This document shows, piece after piece, positions 8,640 to 18,745 of a DNA stretch of 24,365 nucleotides. The number at the start of each line of letters is the position of its first letter. Position 1 is the stretch's first letter. Under the pieces are notes generated by a model. The model saw only the letters and a list, made by a program, of their open reading frames with translations, was not told the DNA's origin and searched no databases. The DNA lies in the NCBI RefSeq assembly GCF_000485595.1, contig NW_014577100.1:435681-460045 (forward strand). The letters run 5' to 3'. A program made the position numbers and the translations under genes. The stretch comes from Priapulus caudatus. Its lineage: Eukaryota; Priapulida; Priapulimorpha; Priapulimorphida; Priapulidae.

Positions 8640-9125
8640 ACTTAGAAGGAATTTAATAAGATTTGGTCTAGTCAATTCAATTGACTATCAATACGGTACG
8701 CTGGTGAGATACTGCCCACATAGGAGCCATCCACGAATGCTTGTCCAGTAAAAGGGTATCCATGAGGTATGTAATAAGTTAAATATTATCTACGAGGGAG
8801 CTGAGATTTGTCATATAGTTCTAGTATCCACGAAACGTTAGTTAAACTGTCCCAGAGGGAATTTAAGAGGATTTTGTCCAGTAAGGTGAGTGTCCAGGAG
8901 ATATGTGCATGTTAAGTAAACTGTCCATTCTAAGAATTCCACTGTCCAGGGGATTTAAGAAGGTTTTGTCCAAGTAAGGTCATTGTCCAGGATGTATTTG
9001 CACGTTATTTAAACTGTCGCAGGGGCATTTAAGAGGATTTGTCCAGTGAGGCTAGTGACCATGAGATATGGCATGTGAACGGTTGTCCAGGGGCAGGCAT
9101 CTAAGAAGCCATTGTCGCAGTCCAG
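8640..9125 (-). repeat. ~72-bp minisatellite, left copy
   Basis: About five diverged units keyed on TTAAGAGGATTTTGTCCAGTA and ATGTCCAGGAGATATG-like words, with the heptad TGTCCAG recurring. The outermost units, near 8740-8840, are the most diverged. A near-palindrome TAGTCAATTCAATTGACTA lies at about 8669-8687. No coding potential. Confidence 0.78.
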
Positions 9126-9393
9126 GTTGTCCTTCCCGTGTTAGCGTGCCGCCCGTTCAGCTCGCTTGACGCAGCTGTGGCTACCACCAGCATTCGTTTA
9201 TCATGGTCGGCCCTCAGCACGCAGCAGCAGCAGCAGCACTAGCCAAGCAACCAGCAGCAGGCAGGCAGCAGCCAGCAGCAGCGGCAGCAGCGACGGCAGA
9301 AGCGGCGGCGGCGGCAGCGGGGGCAGCAGTAGCTGCAGACGCCCCGCTGCAGACAGATGGGGTTTGCACAGCGCTACTAATCCCACATGCTTA

Positions 9394-9438
<45 letters not shown>

Positions 9439-9445
9439 GCCATCG
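9126..9445 (+). repeat. CAG and CAT triplet repeats, left copy
   Basis: A spacer with ATTCGTTTATCATGG precedes interrupted CAG/GCAG repeats (9215-9340) and then about fourteen CAT units (9396-9438). The frames yield polyserine, polyisoleucine or polyalanine and are not accepted as genes. Mirror at 14600-14920. Confidence 0.85.
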
Positions 9446-9884
9446 TTGCCGTCATCACAGCGCTGCTTAATATCGCTTGTAATATCGCTTTAGGCGCATC
9501 TAGCGCGTAAGATGATCAGCGGTGATACGTTCGGATCTTATCATCTCTGGCCTCGACTATAGAGACGGCGATTTCTCACCTTGTTAAAATTTACCGTGGC
9601 GGGCATTTTTACATGTATTAAAGCTTGCACTGTGTGTCTTCTTATCTCACTCTCGCCAACTCACTTTCTCGTCGTTGTGCTAACCCGCTTTCTCATCTCT
9701 TGACCTCTGGTTCGCGGGCAAACAAAGAATGGCCACGAAGTGTCGCCTTTGTCAAAATAAGGTGCCCCCGCTAATATCATCACACTGACGGGGGCAAGCA
9801 CTACAAGCTAGGCAATTTCGCTCTCTCAGATCAAACACTGCGATAACGTTACATATACCACGCGAGTGTCAGACGTGAGAAATA

Positions 9885-10130
9885 GATGAGAGATCGAGAG
9901 CCGAAAGAGGGGAGATAACGCGCGCGCAGGGAGGGAAAGAGAGACAAAGCGAAAGAAAAGAGAGAGGGGTGGAGAGGCGAAAGACAGAGAGCAAGAAAAG
10001 AGAGAGTCTCAGGAAAGAGAGAGAGAGAGAGCGAGAGAAGAGAGAGAGAGAGAGATAATGCTCAAAGAAAAGAGAGAGAGAGAGAGAGACAGAAAGAGAA
10101 AGAGAGAGCGCGAGACAGAGTACACGGAGC
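9885..10130 (+). repeat. GA microsatellite tract
   Basis: GAGAGA repeats with AAAG interruptions, mirrored as CT at 13915-14165. Confidence 0.85.
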
Positions 10131-10391
10131 AGTCGACGCGCGAGGGCTGCCGACAGATTTAATACAATCGCCACGGCCGCGCACGCACAATGCCTGCATC
10201 CATGTACCGCAGCCAAGAAATGAACTACGTGCTCCCAACATAAAGCCGTCCTCTTACCTCTCCCGCATCGCCGGGAAACACTCGGCTCCTTTGGTCGGCG
10301 ACACCGCCGCTCTAACCCGGCTTCATAAACATTCAAATGAGAGCTTGTCGAGTGGGCATCTCCCACGCTCTCCGGCTCTCATCACTCTCAT

Positions 10392-10625
10392 GTCCCGCTA
10401 TCTCTCTCTTGCTCGCTCGCCTCGCTCTCTCTCTCTCTCCTCGCCCTGCTCTAGCTCTCGTTCTCACTCCTATCTCTCTCCTCTAATTCTCGCTCTCCTC
10501 ACCGTCTGTCTCTCACGATCACTCTCGCGTTCGCTTTTTTTTTCTCGCTCTGTCTCTTTCTTCTTTATCGGGCTCTCTCTCTCCCTCCTCTCTCTCTCGT
10601 CGCTCTTATCTATCTATCTCTTTTG
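10392..10625 (+). repeat. CT microsatellite tract
   Basis: CTCTCT repeats with CTCGCT, TTTTTT and TATCTATC interruptions, mirrored as GA/GATA at 13410-13640. Confidence 0.85.
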
Positions 10626-11459
10626 CCTCCGCGTCTTTTCCCCCTGATTTGTTACCTATTTCCTAATCCTACTAAATCGCATGTGACACGTGCAAAGACA
10701 TGTTACATTCGTTCTCTCGCTCTTTCTCTCTTCTCTATCCCTCTCTTTCATATCGCGTCTCTCCTCCCTTTCGCCTTCCCCTCTCTCTCTAAGCGCTGGC
10801 TAGGTATACACGACCTCGCCGCAGCATCTCTCCTACATCCTCTCAGCATGCCTTCCTCCTCTCCCTTTTCTCCCCGCCTGCCTTCTCCGCACGCCGAGCC
10901 GACACATATTGCCTCTCAGCCACCGCACTCCTGGCTTAACACCGACACGCGTAAAGTGACCCCTTTGCGAGCGACTTCTGAGCGCCGGCACATCAAAGGG
11001 CCGTGGCGACGGCGGCGGCGAGCGTAGCTGCCGCCCGCCACGCCGCTAGAGGTCGCTGTAGAGCACCCCTCTCCACGTCCTCTCCCTCTCCGTCGCTGGC
11101 GGCGGCCGGCCCGAGCACAAGCACCTCCGCGCCGCAGGACTGCGCAAACGCGGCGGCGCTCTTTGATGTCGCCTGCCGATGATTTCATTAGCGCGTATCC
11201 GCCGTGCCCCGGCATCCGCGCCGGAGCGCGGGCTTAGACTGCCGCCGTCACCCGGCGGTATGCGTAGGGTTCATGATTGGTGGCGGAGCCGCGGTGGAAG
11301 TTAACGGTGAGAAATTGCGGGAAGTTAGCGAATGCGAGCGATCGTGGCGAGCGAGAAAGGACGACCACGTATTAACTCATTCTTCCACGGACAAATAAGT
11401 AATCGCGAGGAGGCGGAGCAGCGACGACACGCGTCATAGGAGAGATATGATCCTTATAT

Positions 11460-11512
11460 CGTGTGTGCGTGCGTGCGTGTGCGTCGTTGTGTGTGTCTCT
11501 CTTGTGTGTGTG

Positions 11513-11547
<35 letters not shown>

Positions 11548-11558
11548 CGTGCAGTGGC

Positions 11559-11623
<65 letters not shown>

Positions 11624-11655
11624 TGTTGCTACTGCTGCTGCTGCTGCTGTGCTGA
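11460..11655 (+). repeat. (GT)n then (CTG)n, loop copy
   Basis: GT/GTGC repeat (11460-11550) followed by about thirty CTG-type units with TTG and CTA interruptions. It stands where the arms have interrupted CAG/CTG plus (CAT)n/(GAT)n, so the loop copy differs in repeat type as well as length. Confidence 0.9.
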
Positions 11656-11740
11656 GGTGCCGACCAATGATAAACGAATGTTGCGTGGTAGCACAGTGCG
11701 TCAGCGAGTGAACGAGGGCACGCTAACACGGGAAGGACAG

Positions 11741-12233
11741 TAACCTGACTGGACAATGGCCTTCTTAGATGCCTGCCGCCTGGACAACCGTTCACATGCA
11801 TATCTCATGGTCACTAGCCTCACTGGACAAAATCCTCTTAAATGCCCCTGGACAGTTTAAATAACGTGCAAATACATCCTGGACAATGACCTTACTGGAC
11901 AAAACCCTCTTAAATTCCCCTGGACAGTGGAATTCTTAAATGGACAGTTTACTTAACATGCACATATCTCCTGGACACTCACCTTACTGGACAAAATCCT
12001 CTTAAATTCCCTCTGGACAGTTTAACTAACGTTCGTGGATACTAGAACTATATGACAAAATCTCAGCTCCCTCGTAAATAATATTTAACTTATACATACC
12101 TCATGGATACCCTTTTTACTGGACAAGCATTCGTGGATGGCTCCGATGTGGGCAGTATCTCACCAGCGTACCGTATTGATAGTGTATTGAATCGACTAGA
12201 CCAAATCTTATTAAATTCTTTCTAAGTTGTAAC
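11741..12233 (+). repeat. ~72-bp minisatellite, loop copy
   Basis: Same array in reverse orientation: units begin CTGGACAAAATCCTCTTAAA and carry CTGGACAGTTTAAATAACGTG. One unit has a ~20-bp duplication around GGAATTCTTAAATGGACAGT. It is followed directly by the unoccupied ATTGAAC. Confidence 0.8.
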
Positions 12234-12240
12234 ATTGAAC
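12234..12240 (+). other. Unoccupied target site (single ATTGAAC)
   Basis: Here GTTGTAAC-ATTGAAC runs straight into sequence matching the opposite flank of the element (CCTACCTCC). In the two arms these two flanks are 5.25 kb apart and each carries its own heptamer. Confidence 0.8.
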
Positions 12241-12618
12241 AGTATATCCCCTACCTCCTTCGTGAACAGTAGCCCCTTTCTGGGTTCTCCCCCAGACAAC
12301 AACCCATCCTTGACAACAAGCTCTTCTAGGCAATAAAAAAATTATTTAAGGTTCAAGCGAACGATAATATTTCGAAAAGCTAACCCCAACCCCCAATTGT
12401 ACAAAATGTTGATGTCATTCCTGAGCAATATTCCCCCTTAACGAATACTGCCCTTGTACATTATCAACTATATCATATAACCCTGGAGGATATGACCGAT
12501 TTGTTGAGATTGCAAAGAGCTCACTGCGATATTGGCCCAAGGATATATTGCCCTATTAATATTCTACGGGAAATGTTGTGTTGGATACATATTCTGGGAT
12601 ACACTGTCGTCCCCGCTT

Positions 12619-13970
12619 ACGCGTGTCGCTCGCTGCTCCGCTCCGCGATATTATTTGTCTCGTGGAAGAATGAGTTAATACGTGTCGTTTTCTCGCTCGC
12701 AACCGATCGCTCGCATTTCGCTAACTTCCCCGCAATTTCGTCACCGTAGACTTCCACCCGCGCTCCGCCACCAAATGACCCTACGCATACCGCCCGGGTG
12801 ACGGCGGCAGTCTAAGCCGGCGCTCGGCCGGATGGCCGGGGCACGGCGGCGGCGTAATGAAATCATCGGCAGGCCGACATCAAAGAGCGCCGCCGCGTTT
12901 GCGCAGTCCTGCGGCGCGGAGGTGCTTGCTGCTCGGCCGGCCGCCGCCAGCGACGGAGAGGGAGAGGACGGGGGAGGGGGTGCTCCTACAGCGACCTCTA
13001 GCGGCGTGGCGGCCGGCAGCATACGCTGCGACGCTCGCCGCCGCCGCCGCCACGGCCCTTTGATGTGCCGGCGTCAGAAGTCGCTCGCAAAGGGTCACTT
13101 TGCCGCGTGTCGGTGTTAAGCCAGGAGTGCGTGGCTGAGAGGCAATATGTGTCGGCTCGGCGTGCGGGAGAGGAGAGGAGGAAGGATGCTGAGAGGATGA
13201 GGAGAGATGCTGCAGGAGGTCGTGTATACCTAGGCAGCGCTTAGAGAGAGAGGGGGAAGGCGAAAGGGAGGGAGAGACGGCGAATGAAAGAGAGGGATAG
13301 AGAAGAGAGAAAGAGCGAGAGAACGAATGTAACATGTCTTTTGCACGTGTCACATGGATTAGTAGGATTAGGGAAATAGGTAACAAATCAGGGGGAAAAG
13401 ACGGGAGGCAAAAGAGATAGATAGATAGAGAGCGAGAGAGAGAGAGAGGGAGAGAGAGAGCGCGATAGAGAAAGAAAGAGACAGAGCGAGAAAAAAAAAG
13501 CGAGCGAGAGTGATCGTGAGAGACAGACGGTAGGGAGAGCGAGAATTAGAGGGAGAGAGATAGCGAGTGAGAACGAGAGCTAGAGCAGGGGCGAGAGAGA
13601 GAGAGAGAGCGAGCGAGCGAGCAAGAGAGAGATAGCGGGAATGAGAGTGAGTGAGAGCCGGAGAGCGTGGGAGATGCCCACTCGACAGCTCTCATTTGAA
13701 TGTTTATTGAAAGCGGTTTAGAGCGGCGGTGTCGCCGACCAAAGGAGCGAGTGTTTCCCGGCGATGCGGGGAGGTAAGAGGACGGCTTTATGTTGGGGAG
13801 CACGTAGTTCATTTCTGGTGCGGTACATGGATGCAGGCATTGTGCGTGCGCGGCCGTGGCGATTGTATTAAATCTGTCGGCAAGCCCTCGCGCGTCGACT
13901 GCTCCGTGTACTCTGTCTCGCGCTCTCTTTTTCTCTTTCTGTCTCTCTCTCTCTCTTTTCTTGAGCATTA

Positions 13971-14029
<59 letters not shown>

Positions 14030-14590
14030 CTGAGACTCTCTCTCTTTTCTTGCTCTCTGTCTTTCGCTCTCCCACCCTCCCTCTCTCTCTTTCGCCTTGT
14101 CTCTCTTTCCCTCCCTTGCGCGCGCGTTATCTCTCCCCTCTTTCGCTCTCGATCTCTCATCTATTTCTCACGTCTGACACTCGGGTGTTATAGTTAACGT
14201 TATCGCAGTGTTTGATCTGAGAGCGAAATTGTCTAGCTGTAGTGCTTGCCCCCGCAGTGTGATGATATTAGCGGGGGCACCCTTATTTTGACAAAGGCGG
14301 ACACTTCGTGGCCTGTCTTTGTTTGCCGCGCGAGCCAGAGGTCAAGAGATGAGAAGCGGGGTTAGGCACAACGACGAGAAAGTGAGTTGGCGAGAGCTGA
14401 GATAAGAAGACACACAGTGCAAGCTTTAATACATGTAAAATGCCCGCACCGGTGAATTTTAACAAGGTGAGAAATCGCCGTCTCTATAGTCGAGACAGAG
14501 ATGATAAGATCCGAGGTGATCACCGCTGATCAGTCTTACGCGCTAGATGCGCCTGAAGCGATATTACAAGCGATATTAAGCAGCGCTGTC
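12619..14590. other. Inner arm block Y, mirrored copy, no supported gene
   Basis: Reverse complement of 9446-11434 with many short indels. It holds GC-rich sequence (12770-13080), GA tracts (13230-13640), the moderately complex 13660-13900 and CT tracts (13915-14165). No gene supported. Confidence 0.5.
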
Positions 14591-14605
14591 GATGACGACA
14601 ACGAT

Positions 14606-14608
14606 GGC

Positions 14609-14658
<50 letters not shown>
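14606..14658 (+). repeat. (GAT)n microsatellite, right copy
   Basis: About seventeen GAT units (about fourteen in the left mirror), followed by the CTG-rich interrupted repeat to ~14830. Confidence 0.85.
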
Positions 14659-14659
<1 letters not shown>

Positions 14660-14919
14660 TAAGCATGTGGGATTAGTAGCGCTGTGGCAAACCCCATCTG
14701 TCGCAGCGGGCGTCTGCAGCTACTGCTTGCCCCCGCGCGCCGCCGCCCTGTCTGCCGTCGCTGCTGCCGCTCTGCTGGCTGCTGCCTGTGCTGCTGGTTG
14801 CTTGGCTATGCTGCTGCTGCTGCTCGTGCTGAGGGCCGACCCAATGATAAACGAATGCTGCGTGGTAGCCACAGTGCGTCAAGCGATGAACGAGGGCAGC
14901 GCTAACACGGAAGGACAGT

Positions 14920-15417
14920 AACCTGACTGCCGACAAATGGCCTTCTTAGATGCCTGCCCCTGGACAACCGCTTCACATGCATATCTCATGTCGACTAGCC
15001 TCACTGGACAAAATCCTCTTAAATGCCCCTGGACAGTTTAAATAACGTGCAAATACATCCTGGACAATGACCTTACTTGGACAAAACCCTCTTAAATTCC
15101 CCTGGACAGTGGAATTCTTTAGATGGACAGTTTACTTAACATGCACATATCTCCTGGACACTCACCTTACTGGACAAATCCTCTTAAATTCCCTCTGGAC
15201 AGTTTAACTAACGTTCGTGGATACAGAACTATATGACAAATCTCAGCTCCCTCGTAGATAATATTTAACTTATACATACCTCATGGATACCCTTTTACTG
15301 GACCAAGCATTTCGTGGATGGCTCCTATGGTGGGCAGTATCTCACCAGCGTAACCGTATTGATAGGAATTGAATTGACTAGGACCAAATCTTATTAAAGT
15401 TCCTTCAAGGTTATAAC
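14920..15417 (+). repeat. ~72-bp minisatellite, right copy
   Basis: Direct repeat of the loop array and inverted repeat of the left array, including the same ~20-bp internal duplication, so all three derive from one array. Confidence 0.8.
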
Positions 15418-15425
15418 ATGAAAGC

Positions 15426-15729
15426 GGGGGCAGCCCTATAGACGCGAAGGTCTTGATAGACCGAAATGTTGCAGACATAGGGTTAGGGTAGCGGATTAAG
15501 GGGAGGTTAGGGTCAGGGCATCATATATGGTTTATAGTGCGCCATCATTATGATTTATAGTGCGCAATCTGGATGTGCGACATATTCACTTTCGAATACG
15601 GCCATCAGTGGATGTCCGGGATGCGGTAGACTGGAGGCTAGGCGACGCATCCGGACGCTGTTAGCCACTGGTGATTCGAATAAACCTTCGTCTATCGGGC
15701 CTTCGTCTAAATCGACCTTCGCGTCTATT
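15426..15729 (+). mobile_element. ~300-bp unit with telomere-like core, right copy
   Basis: Mirror of 8333-8626 with scattered indels. It starts GGGGGCAGCCCTATAGAC and contains the TTAGGG-like run, the TTTATAGTG repeats and the TTCGAATACGG...ATTCGAATAA hairpin. Confidence 0.55.
15478..15519 (-). repeat. Interstitial telomere-like repeat, right copy
   Basis: TAGGGTTAGGGTAGCGG...GGGGAGGTTAGGGTCAGGG, the mirror of 8541-8577 with more interruptions. Confidence 0.75.
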
Positions 15730-17228
15730 ATGGTGTACGATTTGTCAAAATAGCTCAAAAACACAGTGTGTTTGCTGCGAAATAACCAATATAAAATGCA
15801 CAAACGAACATATTACTCTGCTCAAAACAACATGTATATTCCACAAAACATATGATACCCGACTCCGTTGCAAATAAAACATTATTGAAAATCCGGAACG
15901 GGAAACGCGACTACCTGTTTTCCTCGCGGAAACGGCACAAAAGATGATATATCGCCGCCGCCGTACATGCCTTTCTCAAAGTTCTTTCTGAAAGTGCTTT
16001 TCCACGCAGCCGCTGTGATTTACGACTGCGTCCCGCCCCAGCGCCTCTGCACAGCTCTCTAGCTAGATACACCTGACCGTTGCTGTGCGCCACGCCAGAA
16101 CAGTGGGCTGGGGCGACCCGTCTCATAGACCTTTCTCCACTGACGTCATAGCATTATGCTCCAGCTGCCTTAGACTGGTACCCGGTCGACACTCCGTCAC
16201 TCCGTCCAGAGACAGGTACACGTCCAGAGCCAGTCTACAGCCTTGATCATCCATAGGATTGCTGCAAGAATTGCCTTTCCCTTCTCGAATTTATATGCAA
16301 ACAAACTATAGATTCTGTGGCTAAACAGCAGAGGAACTAAACAAAGAAGCATGTACGAGAAGTTGATTGTGTTGTGGCTGATCCTTATGCCATATGTAGT
16401 CAGCGTTTAAATCTGCTCCGTGGATTGTGAGAGTAAAGAGTTTTACCGGTCGTCGGTCAAAGGTGAGTTTCTTTGGGATGTACATATGTAAAGACCGATT
16501 GAATCGCTGTCACTGATAACTTACTTTACTTAAGTACCTACAGACTGTGAGGTCTGCGGCAGCCAAGCCGATGTAAGTCGTGCGTACAGTACAGAACAGA
16601 GCACTTTATCCTTGGGTGAGAGCAGCGTGATACCAGTATAACTATGTTGACTTATGTTCGAATATCATCACCAGCTAATAATACTAGTACGTGAGTAGTG
16701 TGGCACAGTAGGCTATTAAACTTGCACATACAACGTTAGACTCTGGCTATGAACCATCATTGATCTGAATCAACAAAAGTGGTTCTCCTGTAATTCTAGC
16801 TACTTATGAAAATCTGTACTTAGTAAGATATATATCATTTTAATTTCTTAATTATTGCTTGTTTCATTCATTACCAGCTATATTACAATGATTCTGCTGT
16901 AGTTTATTCCCTTGATGCATTTTATTCTCCTAGGTGCTGCATTCCCAAAGGCTTTTGGAGGAACCGATGCAAGTGTGGGTGATTTGTGAGAAGGATGGAG
17001 GTGTAACTGTTGTATACGGCCACTCTAACTGCAGGCAGGCTTGCGCGAGATATGCCTCCATGTAGCTGCCGAACACTTGCTTTGCCATTGACAGTGCATG
17101 GTAAGTATATATTTAACTGAAAAAAATAGTGAGCAAACATGAAATAACCCATCATAATAGTAAAATTTTTCCCTGCTTAGTAAAATGTTATCCATGTTTT
17201 TTAACTTAAATCAAGTTAACATTCATTG
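15730..17228 (+). repeat. Element inverted arm, right inner copy
   Basis: Begins ATGGTGTACGATTTGTC and matches the left inner arm by mirroring and the outer arms by internal inversion. It diverges from 3402-4905 by many short indels, but 16880-17160 follows the left outer arm closely, including the CTAG acceptor and the GTAAGT donor. Confidence 0.8.
16934..17100 (+). pseudogene. SWIM exon copy, disrupted (right inner arm)
   Basis: It starts after CTCCTAG and ends before GTAAGTATAT, with 167 nt. The frame agrees with the intact copy through GHSNC, then indels around 17030-17085 shift it and give a TAG stop. The 5' two thirds differ from the intact copy at one codon (CCGATG for CCGTTG, leucine to methionine). 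Confidence 0.68.
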
Positions 17229-17279
17229 TTTGTACTGGTATATTAATGTAGACGCAATATTTTCTCTTATCTTCCCCAG

Positions 17280-17404
17280 TTGTAAGATGAAGAAGGGACA
17301 GCTTCCTGCTCCTCCCTACCCAATACATGGTGGCACCGTCAAATTCTCGAGCTTGCAATGTAGTACCATCACCAGCCTCAGAACATGGACTTCTCCAACG
17401 CAAG
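17280..17404 (+). CDS. Candidate second exon of the inner-end SWIM gene
   Basis: Acceptor TATCTTCCCCAG precedes TTGTAAGATG, and donor ACGCAAG|GTAAAA follows. Joined in phase 2 to the SWIM exon at 16934-17100, it reads C-C-KMKKGQLPAPPYPIHGG and on to WTSPTQG. It differs completely from the exon reached from the other end of the element (4921-5092), so the two convergent genes share the SWIM exon but not the following one. The family is not recognised. If unspliced, the frame runs on to a TAG at 17518-17520. Confidence 0.4.
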
Positions 17405-17581
17405 GTAAAAGATGCCAGGTGTGCCTTATGTACAATTTATGTAGGGGTATCAAAACCTACCCATCATTATACAAAATAATTTTAGGAGCGGAATGCAGAA
17501 AATGCCCATCAAAAGGCTAGGGGTGACATTGGCTAAATAGTTTCAGGTGGTTGGGAGTGAACACGAGCTGTACAATTAGAG

Positions 17582-17659
17582 ATGTCCATGAGGTGTAAAG
17601 CCTGCAAAACAGAAGGCGGAGAAAGGAGTCATTCTACGAAGGATTGCAGCATCAGGTGA
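17582..17659 (+). CDS. Short frame with a zinc-knuckle-like C-x2-C-x9-H-x4-C
   Basis: The 25-residue frame from MSMRCKACK to CSIR, then TGA, holds two Cys-x2-Cys residues, a His nine residues later and a Cys four after that. CCHC knuckles are frequent near SWIM domains in transposase-like proteins, though their usual Cys-His spacing is shorter. It lies downstream of the exon at 17280-17404 on the same strand. No clear in-phase acceptor was found, so this may be chance. Confidence 0.2.
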   Translation: MSMRCKACKTEGGERSHSTKDCSIR

Positions 17660-17708
17660 TGAAAGTTTTTATTAAAATTTTTAAATCTACAAGTACTCAG
17701 TTACAGAC

Positions 17709-17900
17709 ATGCCGCCTTACCAGCCGTGCATTGTTATTGTTTGCTCTGGCCATTACTTCGGTGATAAAGGCAACATTCGACATGAGACAAAATCCTTTTA
17801 TTTGACGAAGTCAGATGCAGCTTGTAGAATCGCGATGATTGGTCCAGTCGTCCGTGTGTCAACAGTTATGGTCACAACTTTTAACCGCTCGAGCGCGTAG
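17709..17900 (+). CDS. Unrecognised 63-residue frame in element core
   Basis: The frame starts MPPYQPCIVIVCSGHYFGDK and ends TFNRSSA before a stop. It lies between the zinc-knuckle-like frame and the 85-residue frame on the same strand. No domain is recognised. An identical copy is at 6157-6348 on the minus strand. Confidence 0.2.
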   Translation: MPPYQPCIVIVCSGHYFGDKGNIRHETKSFYLTKSDAACRIAMIGPVVRVSTVMVTTFNRSSA

Positions 17901-18084
17901 GGTCTTGATTTTTGGACGTGGGGGGGATTGACGTCAGTCAGGATACTAGTACAAACAGGTAGCAACAGACCTCCAGCTGAAACAGTCGCTCTGCGGCTCT
18001 TGTCAAATTTACATTTGGCTGGTCTTGGTATTGTGAAACATGCACATATAATAATGATAATAAAACTGTCACAATTTATATTCC

Positions 18085-18342
18085 ATGACAGGTCGTGTTA
18101 AACAGTGTCATACTTGTCGGCCAGTACCTGGAGCACAGAACACTTTGAGAAGTCAGGCCAACGCCCAACAGAAGCTTCTCCGTCTAACAGAATGTACAGT
18201 TCACAGCATGGCCAATTTGAACTTCGCTGCCCGAATCGACAAAGTCAAGGAGACATTTGTCGCGCTGTCAGATTGCTGTCGGATGAAGCTGCTTTCTTGT
18301 GGGGTATCGTTGATGTGCTGGGGTGGTTCGGTGGTGTTATGA
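18085..18342 (+). CDS. Unrecognised 85-residue frame in element core
   Basis: ATG-to-stop frame with a CHTC near the N-terminus, then a stretch that would form an amphipathic helix (QANAQQKLLRLTE), then ARIDKVKETFVALSDCCR. It lies on the same strand as, and downstream of, the inner-end SWIM exon chain. A second 87-residue frame overlaps it one base off (18105-18368). The opposite strand also has a long open frame here (left-arm sense, about 5640-5854, with PWGPASSDTISEPALH), so strand and reality are unsettled. Confidence 0.25.
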   Translation: MTGRVKQCHTCRPVPGAQNTLRSQANAQQKLLRLTECTVHSMANLNFAARIDKVKETFVALSDCCRMKLLSCGVSLMCWGGSVVL

Positions 18343-18745
18343 AGTGCTGGCTCGGAAATTGTGTCTGATGAGGCTGGGCCCCATGGTGCTCCAGCCAGGT
18401 TTAATAGGCCTGCTGCTGCTGTTGATCTCTATAGTCTGAAATTTATAGTTTCAATCATTAATATTTTTAGTCAGCGTAATGGTCAGGATGATAACATGGT
18501 ATTAGATAATATATATTATATTATATATCAATATATATTATATTATATATAGAAATTAATACATATATATGCCATGGCCTGTCAACATGAGTGATCAGTT
18601 TCTTCGATGAGGTGAATAAAACCCAAGAAACATAACAAAAATAAGCCGAACCCCTGCATGCTTAAGTGTTTGACTTTCTATCACAGAAAATTCTGGCAAG
18701 TTTAAGTATCCGAACACGACTATATATGATGCTACACCTACATAC

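Larger units (their letters stand above)
125..11434 (+). repeat. Left arm of a ~24-kb giant inverted repeat
   Basis: Essentially every landmark here recurs as reverse complement in 12619-23880, in mirrored order: outer CA/GAG/CT tracts, 108-bp MITE, 5.25-kb element, telomere-like run, minisatellite, CAG/CAT repeats and GA/CT block. Mirrored coordinates sum to 24072 near the outside, 24057 in the element core and 24053 at the inner end. By eye the arms match base for base at about 2378-4576 and 4820-6795. Elsewhere they differ mainly by single-base insertions and deletions and by repeat length. The match may be a real inverted duplication, or a read or assembly artefact. Confidence 0.93.
9446..11434. 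other. Inner arm block Y, no supported gene
   Basis: Mixed sequence at 9446-9860 with an 8-bp-stem hairpin TGCCCCCG/CGGGGGCA (9763-9796), then GA repeats (9885-10130), a 200-bp moderately complex stretch (10140-10380), CT repeats (10390-10640), and a GC-rich, CpG-rich stretch (10990-11290). The long frames are serine/leucine artefacts of the CT tracts or arginine/alanine frames of CGG-rich DNA, and indels in the mirror copy break them. Confidence 0.5.
11435..12618 (+). other. Loop between palindrome arms: an empty-site copy
   Basis: This 1.18-kb spacer is not self-complementary. It contains, in the orientation of the right arm, a GT/CTG repeat (11460-11655), the ~110-bp spacer that follows the CTG repeat, the minisatellite (11741-12233), one ATTGAAC (12234-12240), and then a copy of the sequence that lies on the far side of the 5.25-kb element in the right arm (20700-21096). 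The element itself is absent. The loop copy ends at 12618 exactly at the terminus of the 108-bp MITE-like element seen in the arms. Confidence 0.85.

Noticed and set aside
8640-9125. CRISPR-like array
   Set aside because: Units are adjacent and diverged along their full length with no conserved repeat and unique spacer pattern, in an evidently eukaryotic sequence.
9166-9510. Frames with polyserine, polyisoleucine, polymethionine and polyalanine
   Set aside because: Products of CAG and CAT microsatellites in all frames. The mirrored copy has a different frame structure.
11454-11801. Frames through the GT/CTG repeat in the loop
   Set aside because: Five overlapping low-complexity frames over one microsatellite, with no domain or splice support.
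12832-13119. Alanine/arginine-rich frame in the CGG-rich block
   Set aside because: Several overlapping open frames in GC-rich DNA, broken differently in the left mirror copy at 10916-11215.
13546-14193. 204-codon arginine/glutamate-rich frame and opposing serine/leucine frames
   Set aside because: They derive from GA/CT microsatellites. The left-arm counterparts have different lengths because indels shift them.
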